From contig OX637393.1 of NCBI GenBank assembly GCA_951799425.1, positions 33,595,244-33,659,243 on the forward strand: a DNA stretch of 64,000 nucleotides. Reading direction: 5' to 3'. Below, in pieces: positions 37,877 to 47,159 of this stretch. Position 1 is the stretch's first letter. Every line of letters begins with the position of its first letter. The notes below the pieces were generated by a model that was not told the origin of the DNA, did no database searches, and was given only the letters and a program-made list of their open reading frames with translations. Origin of the DNA: Ilex aquifolium (lineage: Eukaryota; Streptophyta; Magnoliopsida; Aquifoliales; Aquifoliaceae). A program made the position numbers and the translations under genes.

Positions 37877-38521
37877 ATGACGAGAAAACACGTTCTGCAA
37901 GTTGATATTAGGAGTAGCCTAAGTTTCTTAGCCCACATTTTTGGAGAGGAACGGGGCGATGTGGAGTCCAATTTTATTCTTATACTATCTGAATTTCCTA
38001 ACGTTTTTACCGATGAGTTTCTCGGATTACTTCTATTGAGGGAAGTGGAGTTCTCTATTGAGCTTTACCCTAGAATGGAACTGATATCCATTGCTCCTAT
38101 TTGCATGGCGCCGTTGGAGTTGAAGGAATTAAGGAAACAACTAGATGAGCTTCTTATAATTGGGTTTATATAGTTCAGTACTTCACCTTGGGTTGCTCCC
38201 GTCCTCTTTGTGAAGAAAAAAGATGAAATCTTACATTGTGTGTGGACTATAGGAAGTTGCACTGGTATAAAGAACAAGTATCATCTACCCTGTATTGATG
38301 ATCACTTTGATCAATTGAAGGGTTCTCACTATTATACAAAAGATTGAACTCCACATGGGGTACCATCAATTGATGATTAGAGATGAGGATATTCCTAAGA
38401 CCACTTTCAGACAAGTTATGGACACTTTGAGTTTGTAGTGATGCCGTTTGGACTCTGAGGCTTTTATTGACGTGATGCATCATGTGTTTCGGCCCTACCT
38501 TGACCAATTCTTCATTGTCTT
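37877..38521 (+). pseudogene. pol: Element C reverse transcriptase, 5' part
   Basis: From EFPNVFTDEFLGL through REVEFSIELYP, MAPLELKELRKQLDELL and SPWVAPVLFVKKKDE this is the N-terminus of a Ty3/Gypsy RT. Stops at 38171-38173 and several frameshifts break it after 38,170 (KNKYHLPCIDD, VVMPFGL remain readable). It ends in LDQFFIVF at the insertion point of element B (GTCTT, 38517-38521). The RT continues at 63,860. Confidence 0.8.
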
Positions 38522-39695
38522 TGCTATAACTTTAATTATGTATACCCAAGCGTAGGTTGTGCGAAGTAATATATTCTTGGGAATCCGAGGTCGAATCCTT
38601 AGGAAATTTTGAAAACAAGAAATGCAGATCAAGTAAAAGGAAATTGTTTAAAATTCGTTTGCATAGAAATTTTATCTAGCAAAACAAAGATGAATTGATT
38701 GAAACAAAAATTAAAACACTAAAGCATCGAGCATAACCTTTCAAATCCATACGACAATTGTTAAAAATTCAGTTTTCAAAATCAGTTAAAAATCATCTAA
38801 GAAGTGACTCCAACCAAAATATTTAGCAATAAGGATATGAAAACACCAATATTTATAACCAATAATCTATTCGAATAAGCCCAATAATTCATTTGCAGAT
38901 TGCAAGCATTCACTGTGCCCGAAGTCTACAATGAACCCTAAAATTTTTCGCATAATACCCCGATTATCTTATGAAAATCCTATTAAGTGACTCAAGCGTG
39001 GAATACCTAGTTATTTGACTCACCGGGAAATTCAAGCATTCGATGTACATGACACAACGAATCAAGAAGTTATACAGAGCAAAAACTTTGCTAAGGAACA
39101 AGAATCGAATTAACAGAATAAATCAAGCAATTAAAACCTTGGATCAATAACAATGCCATATTTCATTGAAAGATTCTCCCCTAGCTTTAGCTGGACTTTT
39201 TGCCAGACATAATTGAAAATACCACAAAGAATAAAGAAGAAAAAACTCTCCCTCCCTAAGAAACTATCTTCCTATTTATAAGTAATGAAGCAGTCCCCAA
39301 ACTAGGTCACAATGCCAAGCACAAAAGTCTAGGCAGGGCTTAATATCACACGTCGGGATGCAAGTGAGATACCGTCTAGACGCGATCAATAGAACCCTTC
39401 CCCATTCTTTGAAATCTTCATATCCTTCCTAGTCTGTTTTGGAAACTCCATTCGGACTCATTCCCTTTACTGTCTGGACGTGCCTATCAGAACGCACCTC
39501 CTTTCATGACTTCAGAATCTTGTCAATTATCTTTCGCTTACTCTTTAAATTCTCCTTATTTACCTGCAAAACCAAGACAAACATTCCATAAGAAAGATCA
39601 AACCAAAGCCTAGGTAAATCAATAAAGTTAATACTCTATCCAACATAATTAGTCCCTAACAACTAAAAAATTAACACATTATCCGAGGCTAATCA
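38522..39695 (-). repeat. Element B 3' LTR (1,174 bp)
   Basis: TGCTATAAC...GGCTAATCA on the plus strand. It has a minus-strand TATAAATAGG (39280-39271) and, upstream of it, CGTCTAGACG (39373-39382) with related CGTCGGGATG and GTCTGGACG words. The adjacent CGCCCCCTAAC is the polypurine tract on the minus strand. Confidence 0.9.
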
Positions 39696-41235
39696 CGCCC
39701 CCTAACATAGTCCTACGTAAGGCAAAGTAAAATAAATCCTCCTACACTTTTGTAGGACTCAAGATTGTATTTAGCATATGCAACAAACTTTTAAACTCTT
39801 AGGTTTTCCCTAGTGAACGAGTATAGTCTCGTGAAGGTTTCTAGAGATGATACTCACAAACATCACCCTCTGATCAAATATCTGAATAATAATTTTATAA
39901 CACAAATTGCTACCACAATGTAAAAATTCTAAGCATTAAGCCTTTTTATAAGCACATGCAAAACAAAATATAGAACTCTACGCTATATAAATGTATACAC
40001 TTATCATGTTCCCATATAAACTCGTGTGTAGTGTGAATTAATTATACAAAGTCAGTAATTTATCTGATAATCATCCCTGCAACTATCAACCATTTGTCTC
40101 AATGACCAAATCTCACTAAGTAACATTCTCATCAAACAAATCTTTCAAATTATAGTGAATATTCCCTCAAGTTGCACATGTGAGAAGAATATATTTAAAT
40201 CAAAGTAAAATAATACTCACATGTTCCATTCAAAATAACTGTTATCTAAAAGAAAATAATTTGATATAGTCTCATGAAAGGAAATCAACACACAATAAAC
40301 AAATAATCACCATTCTCTTCCTTATTCGCACAAGTCATGTATCTATCAATACACCCTTGAGATCAGATAGGTCTTTATTTAAGGTTGTAATGGGGCATTG
40401 GGATTAGGGTTTTGAAACAAAAGATATTCAGGAATTCAAAAGATTATCCCGAGAGAACATGTAAATTATACAACCAAATTTCTTTACATAGCCTTTCACT
40501 CTTCATCCTTTAGAAGCACAATTTGCAACACTTGCACATATTTTTTTTCTTTTTAAACCCATGCTTGGTTTTTTTTCTCTTTTTTTCAATCTGCTTTTTC
40601 ACAGCTAAACATATTGTCTTTTTTTTTTTTTTTTTTTTTTCAGCAAAAAATCTAATGCAGATATTCACAAGTATGCAAAACTTTTTTTTGATCATCTTTC
40701 CTAAAACAACATTTCCCAAATTACATAAACAATAAGAGCTCAATCTTGGGATAACTAAGGGTAAATGATATTATTTTTTCATTTGCTTAGTTATTATATG
40801 TTTGGTATAAGACAAAAAAATTTGCTTCAAAGGCTTAATCACGGCTTTTAGGGATAATAATATTCAAAGAATAAGACTCAGACTCAAATAATGTCAAAGA
40901 TGGCCTAAAATTATATCTTAAGAGTTCTTGATATCCCACTTCTCATGCAAATAATTTAAAGTCAAGCAATCATTCACAATATTGATGTTGACCAAAACAA
41001 AAATAATGAGACTATTGAAGGAGATTAGCTGAATAAAAATATTCTTCATTGAGTAAATGTAAATAACCCTTCAAGGAAGATTGAATCAAAGCTCACCAGG
41101 GTTTTTATGCATCTCCACTATATGTCTCAAGTTCTCAAGATAAAATACCAAACAAATTTCTAACTTGGTAAAGTCCCTTTAGGAATTTAGATAAACAAAT
41201 CGAATTGAAACTCTAAGGCAAGCCTTTTCTTGCTC
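39696..41235 (-). other. Element B 3' non-coding region
   Basis: Starts with the polypurine tract. Bases 39772-39865 are the conserved block shared with A and G. T-rich low-complexity DNA at 40,535-40,700 matches a similar stretch in A near 44,810-44,960. No ORF of substance; the Phe- and Lys-rich ORFs over the T tracts are artefacts. Confidence 0.6.
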
Positions 41236-41514
41236 TTAATGAGCTTCAGAGAGACTCTGCTCAATAGCAAGTAGGCATGACCTCAGTGGTACCAAAATTT
41301 CTTTTTTAGGGAGTGATTTCCACGAGGCCTTTGACGGATGGGTCCCAGAGGTGCTGATCAATGAGGCAATCTCATTGCAAAGGTTGTAGCATTGATTAGT
41401 CCAGTGTCCCTCTCCACCCATTTGATATTCACAGCATGCATTTGGGATGAAATTCTTGGGGGGTGGATTTGGAATCGCCTAAGTGGTATAGTCTTGATGA
41501 GGTTGGCTGCTACT
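41236..41514 (-). pseudogene. Gag-like zinc-knuckle fragment, distal part
   Basis: The minus strand reads CCEYQMGGEGHWTNQCYN, resembling the CEYHMGGxGHxxxxC knuckle of Tat/Ogre-type gag as I know it, with the His ligand replaced by Gln. Upstream comes LIKTIPLRRFQIHPP, with a frameshift between the two. The sequence stops at element A's insertion site and its preceding part is at 54,319-54,440. How a Tat-like gag fragment came to lie in the 3' region of an Athila-like element is unclear; an older insertion is likely. Confidence 0.5.
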
Positions 41515-42550
41515 TGCTTGGTTAAAACCGTTGTTGTTCCTAACCTCCTAATATCATCCCTCAATGTGTATATGATGTAGGTGCGAAGGGAGTGTCACTC
41601 TCCCATGGGATGATGTTAAAAGAAAGGGCAACATAATGGTGGATAGAATGAAATGTATGAAATGGAATGTGCGAAATGAACAAAAGTGTGTGCGTGAACA
41701 AAAATGCTCCCCAAGCGCAAGGAGTCTTTTGAATGTCGTGTTTTACTTGGAAAAGTATTCCAAGGTCGTCTCCTCAGTGAAGGAAGGGAATTGTGTGAAG
41801 GTGATTTTGGTAAAAAAAGAGAAAAGTGTAAAATCTTTTGAGTTTGAGTTTTGTGAATGTGTTTTTGATGAAAATGAAAAAAAACAAGTGTTGGCTAATC
41901 CGAAGGGTTCATTCCAATGGGAATCCCAAATCAACTCGAAGCCTTCCTCGAATAGAGCTTAGATGAACGATTGATTCGTGGGAAGCTAGGGACGAAATGG
42001 AGGTGAGGATCCAAGCATAACTCGTGACCAGGCCTACGGGGATATCAAAGACTCACAACCGTATCCACTCTCAACCCAGTCAAACCGAACCATCGTACTC
42101 TGAGAGGAGGAAAGAAAATGAGTTGAAATGGCACACCCAAGAGGAGGTCTCCCTTGGATTAGCCAACTTAAAATCTAGCTACTCATGCTAAGCAAGAAAG
42201 ACATAATGTAAAAAGACATAATGAAGAAATGAAGATTGGAGATAAACAAAATGCACAAATATAACTTCCGGATAATTTATACAAGTCAATCACCTTTTGC
42301 TAAAGAGTGAATGAGAAACTACCCACTCTTCATTGCTTTGGTAAAGTTAGAAAAGTAAGTGGTGCTCATCCCTCCAAGTAGAGACATTACAAGGTAAAAA
42401 CAAATTACACAAGGAGCCGATCTTCGACAAAGAATGAGTGAATCACGTTCCACCCTTCATGGCTTTGGTAAAGCTCTAGAAAAGTGGAAGAGTTTCACTC
42501 CTCTAAGGGAAGAAGGAAGTTCAACAACGGAAGTAAAAGAAAGCAATAAT

Positions 42551-42742
42551 ACAAGAAAGTAAAGAAAGTAATAACTACTTGGAGGGTTTTCCACAACCAA
42601 GATGATACAAGAAAGTAAAGAAAACAATAACTACTTGGAGAGTTTTCCACAACCAAGATCATACAAGAAAGTAAAGAAAGCAATAACTACTTGGAGGGTT
42701 TTCCACAACCAAGATCATACAAGAAAGTAAAGAAAGCAATAA
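42551..42742. repeat. 56-bp minisatellite in LTR A, first block
   Basis: Unit starts ACAAGAAAGTAAAGAAA at 42551, 42607, 42663 and 42719, an exact 56-bp period. Related blocks lie at 43399-43620 (starts 43399, 43455, 43511, 43567) and about 53,770-53,930 in the other LTR, so unit number differs between copies. Confidence 0.92.
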
Positions 42743-43398
42743 TTAATCCGAAGGGTTCATTCCAATGGGAATCCCAAATCAACTTGAAGCCTTCCTCGAA
42801 TAGAGCTTAGATGAACAATTGATTCGTGAGAAGTTAGGGACGAAATGTAGGTGAGGATCCAAGCATAACTCGTGACCAGGCCTACGGGGATATCAAAGAC
42901 TCACAACCGTATCCACTCTTAACCCAGTCAAACCGAACCATCGTACTCTGAGAGGAGGAAAAAAAATGAGTTGAAATGGCACACCCAAGAGGAGGTCTCC
43001 CTTGGATTAGCCAACTTAAAATCTAGCTACTCATGCTAAGCAAGAAAGACATAATGTAAAAAAACATAATGAAGAAATGAAGATTGGAGATAAACAAAAT
43101 GCACAAATATAACTTCCGGATAATTTATACAAGTCAATCACCTTTTGCTAAAGAGTGAATGAGAAACTACTCACTCTTCATTGCTTTGGTAAAGTTAGAA
43201 AAGTAAGTGATGCTCATCCCTCCAAGTAGAGACATTACAAGGTAAAAACAAATTACACAAGGAGCCGATCTTCGACAAAGAATGAGTGAATCACGTTCCA
43301 CCCTTCACGGCTTTGGTAAAGCTCTAGAAAAGTGGAAGAGTTTCACTCCTCTAAGGGAAGAAGGAAGCTCAACAATGGAAGTAAAAGAAAGCAATAAT

Positions 43399-43620
43399 AC
43401 AAGAAAGTAAAGAAAACAATAACTACTTTGAGGGTTTTCCACAACCAAGATGATACAAGAAAGTAAAGAAAGCAATAACTACTTGCAGGGTTTTCCACAA
43501 CCAAGATCATACAAGAAAGTAAAGAAAGCAATAACTACTTGGAGGGTTTTCCATAACCAAGATCATACAAGAAAGTAAAGAAAGCAATAACTACTTGGAG
43601 AGTTTTCCATTACCAAAAAG
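43399..43620. repeat. 56-bp minisatellite in LTR A, second block
   Basis: Four units at the same 56-bp period, part of the second copy of the 848-bp duplication. This block keeps the original right junction, as in the 5' LTR. Confidence 0.92.
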
Positions 43621-43998
43621 TGCTCTTTACAAGAAAGATGATACAATAGAAAAAATATGATCTTTACAAGACCCAATGGGTGGTATTTATAGGCAACCAA
43701 AAGATGCCATTTACAAGCCCCAATGAGATGCTCTTTACAAGTCCCAAGAAGATGTCCTTTAATTATACTTTGATCCCCCTTTGTTTTGCTTTAATAATTG
43801 GCACCATATAGTTTGTAGCTTGATAATTGGCTCCCCAATTAATTTGTAGCTTTGACACAATTGGCTCCTAAAAAGAACAATAATTAATGCATTATCCCTA
43901 ATTCACATACTAACCATAATTTGACTAGTTTAACTTTGTTTAACTAACACAATTGTCTTATTAACTTAATTTAATTATGCATTAATTAGGGTTAATCA

Positions 43999-45493
43999 CA
44001 CCCCCCAACCTAAACATTACTAGTCCCTAGTAATAATTAACAACAGAACAACATAAAATCACTTTCGTTGATAACACGATTGCATTTAACATATGCAACA
44101 AGCCGTTAAATCCCTAGGTGATCCCTAGTGGATGAGTTTTGTCTCGTGAAGGTTTCCAGTGAAGCTACCTACAAACTTCAGTTAAAAAGATGTGTATATG
44201 AGTTAGCACCATGATCGTTGAGACACTCCATACTTTAGTTAAATTTTTTTTTTTAAAAGAAAAATAGAACACTTCTCTGTCATTGGTACGTAATATATGC
44301 AAAAATAAACACTTGTTATATTGATATTTGAAATTCCCTATGTAGTAAGAATGATCATTCTAGCAACAAGAATTGTTATATAACAAACACTCCATTTTAC
44401 CACCTTCCATGGATAGTTTCGATTTCACAAACCTCTCGTAGAATGTTCTCAGCAAAAGTTCACTCTGATTATAGTGACTTGTCTCTCAAGGGGCATGTGA
44501 TCAGAGGGTGGCCAATCGAAAAATCACATGCACAATTAGGAAGGGAGTGAAGTTTAAGGAAACAAACTAATCATGTTTGACATAATCTCATGAAAGAATA
44601 TTGATGCAATTTAAAGAAATACTATTTACCATACCACTTTTGGTTGACGACACATGCATGCAACAAACTTGAGATCAATTAGGGCTTTTTATAGGTTGTA
44701 ATGTGGCCAGAGGTCAGTGGCTAACGAAATGACGTCAATGATATTCAAAAGCTATCATTTCATTCTGTAATGTAGCACACTTCTTTCTAACTTTTCGACA
44801 TTTTGCCCAGAAATGATATTTCTTTCTTTCATTTTTTTCATTTTTCACTTTCTTGGCAATTTCCTGCCTTTCTGTTTCTTTTATGTTTCAATTGTTCCCA
44901 TCAATTTTTCTTGTCATTGAATAGTAGCCTCTATAGCCTTTTCCCTTTTTCTTGCATTTCTGTATCATATTGATTTATAAGAGGGTGCAAGAAAATTAGA
45001 TAGCAAAGGTATGTCAAGTATATTCTCTTGTTGCTTGGTAATCATACGGCTATTTGGAAAAAGATCGTTCATTGAAGGCTCAATCACAGTTAACTAGGGA
45101 TATAATTTTGTGAAAGAAATGGCTTAAGGCTCAAAATTAAGTCAAAGATGGCCTAAGATCCTTTCTCAAGTATGTGCACATGTATGTGTCGTATGAACAG
45201 ATCTTTTGGGGGATATGTCAACAGATTGCCTTAGTTGCGTCAATCAAAGCAAATTTAATGAGATTATTCAAAAATAGAGAGTGAAAGACCTTACTTGAGT
45301 AAATGTTAATTGTCTCTCAAAAGTATAGGAAGACTCAAAACTTACCATGGTATTCTTTGTCATCTCCAGTAGTAATGTCAGGTTTTTCGTGGAATGTCGG
45401 TTATATACTGATTCCATTTTCGAGTCTGGTCATTCTGTACCTTAAGAATAACAAATACCAATGTACATTTGACATTTAAACATAGAGAAAATA
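43999..45493 (-). other. Element A 3' non-coding region
   Basis: Polypurine tract, then the conserved block 44087-44180, then T-rich DNA at 44,760-44,960 similar to that of B. No ORF recognised. Confidence 0.6.
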
Positions 45494-45661
45494 CCATTGA
45501 ACTTGGAAAACTATGGCGTCTCAGGATAAGTCCCTACCCACGCTATATGTTGGCATTTTAGGACATTCCTTACTCAACCATTGAACTTGGAAAACTATAG
45601 CGTCTCAGGATAAGTCCCTACCCACGCTATAGGTTGGCATTTTAGGACATTCCTTACTCGG
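45494..45661. repeat. 84-bp tandem duplication in element A
   Basis: CCATTGAACTTGGAAAACTA and the rest of the unit occur at 45494 and again at 45578 with only about three differences, so the duplication is recent. Confidence 0.9.
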
Positions 45662-45793
45662 CCCATATCTTTATTTCAACAAAAAGACTTTGTACATCTA
45701 AAAAAAATATTTACACTTTTTTTTTTTTCCGGACCATTAACCTTCACCCCCAAAACACATTTTTCCACAACTTTGTCATTTATTAGTCAAAAT

Positions 45794-46204
45794 CTAATCC
45801 GAGTCTCCCTTTGTGTCTGTGCAGTTCGAACAACCAGTGACTCTCCCAATTTCCTCTCTCACAAACCGGTTAAGCAAAGTACCGGAATAGCATGGCGTAT
45901 CAGGGTAATCCTTACTCAGCTCATTCACTATCCAGTCTAATCGATCGAGTGCGCGATCAGAAATTGGTTTAGAACACTGGTTATATATTTTCTCGTGAAA
46001 GACTCTGCCACACGGTTTACAGGCACCCAGCCTTTTGGCACGACGACGTTTGGCAAAGGTGCTTCTGCTACATAGGGGTTTCGCTTGTTTTTCTTGGATT
46101 TCGGCCTTCCTTACCAGTCTTGCTTTTCTCATGATCACAGTATGCACATCAGATGGAAAAGTGCGTAGAACTCCTAGACTAAACAAAAAAATTTTAACAT
46201 CCAT
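45794..46204 (-). CDS. Unknown basic, Cys-rich ORF of element A (136 aa)
   Basis: An uninterrupted ORF lies between the internal promoter and the 3' LTR, the place where Athila-like elements carry extra (env-like) ORFs. The first Met gives 136 residues; a Met at residue 25 starts the basic part. It is basic, with a nuclear-signal-like KRRRAKR near 52-58, then CKPCGRVFHEKIYNQC (CX2C...H...C), an acidic helical stretch (DRALDRLDWIVNELSKDYPD) and a final CSNC. No membrane segment, so it does not look like an envelope protein. The Cys/His spacing suggests zinc binding, but I recognise no family. It is intact in an element whose gag and pol are full of stops. Confidence 0.45.
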   Translation of the reverse strand: MDVKIFLFSLGVLRTFPSDVHTVIMRKARLVRKAEIQEKQAKPLCSRSTFAKRRRAKRLGACKPCGRVFHEKIYNQCSKPISDRALDRLDWIVNELSKDYPDTPCYSGTLLNRFVREEIGRVTGCSNCTDTKGDSD

Positions 46205-46518
46205 ACTTTCAAAGCTTTAAGACTCACTATCTGGTTCTTCAAAGTCTGCTAGTCACAAAGGCGATTGAAGCTGCATTCGATATGATCATGAAATATAAGC
46301 AACAATGCTGTAAAAATACGCAATCTAAAATAAAAATAAACATAACTTTTTTTTTTTTTTTTTAAACTAGAACAAACTGGAACTGGTAGATCACACCCCC
46401 CAACCTAAACTGAACATTGTCCCCAATGTTTCGAATTTACCAGTGTATGGAGTTTGAAAATGAGGTTGTAAGGTAGAGATATGTTCATCTGTCGAGACCT
46501 ACAAAGAAAACACAATAA

Positions 46519-46659
46519 TTAATCATCTCTAGGGAGATCTGGGTTAGGCTGGAAACCCCTCACCCTAAGTGCGAGCAGAAGAAGAGCACCCATGTACAAA
46601 TACAAACATATAAGACAAATTATTAAACAAAGGATTGGGTCTTCGGGGTATATGGTCAT
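46519..46659 (-). CDS. Small membrane-peptide ORF of element A (46 aa)
   Basis: The first ATG downstream of the internal TATA box (context AAATCCATGA) opens a 46-codon ORF. Residues 9-31 (ILCLIICLICLYLYMGALLL and on) form one strongly hydrophobic segment, followed by an Arg-containing polar tail ending LPRDD. A strong acceptor (TTTTCTTTGTAG at 46,500) lies just after the stop, so part of this could be intronic. It could be an env-type remnant or chance. Confidence 0.25.
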   Translation of the reverse strand: MTIYPEDPILCLIICLICLYLYMGALLLLALRVRGFQPNPDLPRDD

Positions 46660-46806
46660 GGATTTGCAGGGGGTGGGTTGTTTTTACAAAGAATAGAGAG
46701 AACAACAAAGAAGAAGAAGAAGAAGAAGAAAAGAATAAAAGAAGAAGGGAAGAAGAAGGGGGGGCCAAGACCGGTGGATGGGGGAAAAGGGAAAAAGGGT
46801 TGGAGG

Positions 46807-46893
46807 CCTTATAAAGGCATCCCAGTGGTTTGGGTTTTTTTTTTTTTTTTTTAAAGAGTGTCGGCAAGCGCGAATATTCGCGCGGAATATTCC
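46807..46893 (-). promoter_or_regulatory. Internal promoter of element A with two palindromes
   Basis: The minus strand has GGAATATTCC (46893-46884) directly adjoining GCGCGAATATTCGCGC (46883-46868), both perfect palindromes, then CCTTTATAAGG (46817-46807). A long C/T-rich leader including (TTC)n follows. This is a typical plant TATA promoter, placed after integrase and before the extra ORFs, so it may make a subgenomic mRNA. Confidence 0.5.
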
Positions 46894-46928
46894 TACAAAA
46901 CTGGTGTAGAATGCAAATGGTGCACCTC

Positions 46929-46945
46929 ACCCCCCAACTTGATTC
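46929..46945 (-). other. Internal polypurine-like tract of element A
   Basis: ACCCCCCAACTTGATTC with a nearby CATTGTCTTCAATG; a second copy (CACCCCCCAACCTAAACTGA with CATTGTCCCCAATG) is at 46385-46424. On the minus strand this is TTGGGGACAATG...GGTTGGGGGGTG, a signature common after integrase in Athila- and Tat-type elements. Two copies in one element is unusual. Confidence 0.5.
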
Positions 46946-46960
46946 ATGCATTGTCTTCAA

Positions 46961-47159
46961 TGCAACAAAAAGATATGATATTCAATGACGGACAGTAAAA
47001 AAAATGAGTAGGGTTAGAGAACACCTCGCACTTGAGCTTTGACCAACGCAACAGTATCTGAAACTAAAAAAAATTGCTATACGACCAAGTAAGTAACACG
47101 AAAAATAAAAATAATATGAGTAAATAAAAAGACTGTACACTAAAAAGCATAAAAATTGG
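46961..47159. other. Spacer after pol of element A
   Basis: Short AT-rich spacer between the pol stop and the internal polypurine tract. Nothing recognised. Confidence 0.5.

Larger units (their letters stand above)
41515..43998 (-). repeat. Element A 3' LTR (2,484 bp, internally duplicated)
   Basis: TGCTTGGTT...GGTTAATCA. It is 920 bp longer than its partner because of an 848-bp tandem duplication (41897-42744 and 42745-43592) plus extra 56-bp minisatellite units. TATAAATA on the minus strand is at 43691-43684. ACACCCCCCAACC beyond the inner end is the polypurine tract. Confidence 0.92.

Noticed and set aside
40510..40743. Phe- and Lys-rich ORFs on both strands
   Set aside because: Products of T and A runs in B's 3' non-coding region.
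41636..41962. 108-aa ORF, also at 52,876-53,205
   Set aside because: It lies within both LTR copies of A, antisense to the element, and its Lys/Glu-rich content shows no domain; the second copy merely reflects LTR identity.
42551..43620. CRISPR-like array of 56-bp repeats
   Set aside because: Units are contiguous with no unique spacers, lie inside an LTR, and the genome is eukaryotic.
46565..46960. 131-aa Ser-rich ORF on the minus strand
   Set aside because: It runs through the TATA box, poly-T and (TTC)n leader of A's internal promoter; low complexity, no domain.
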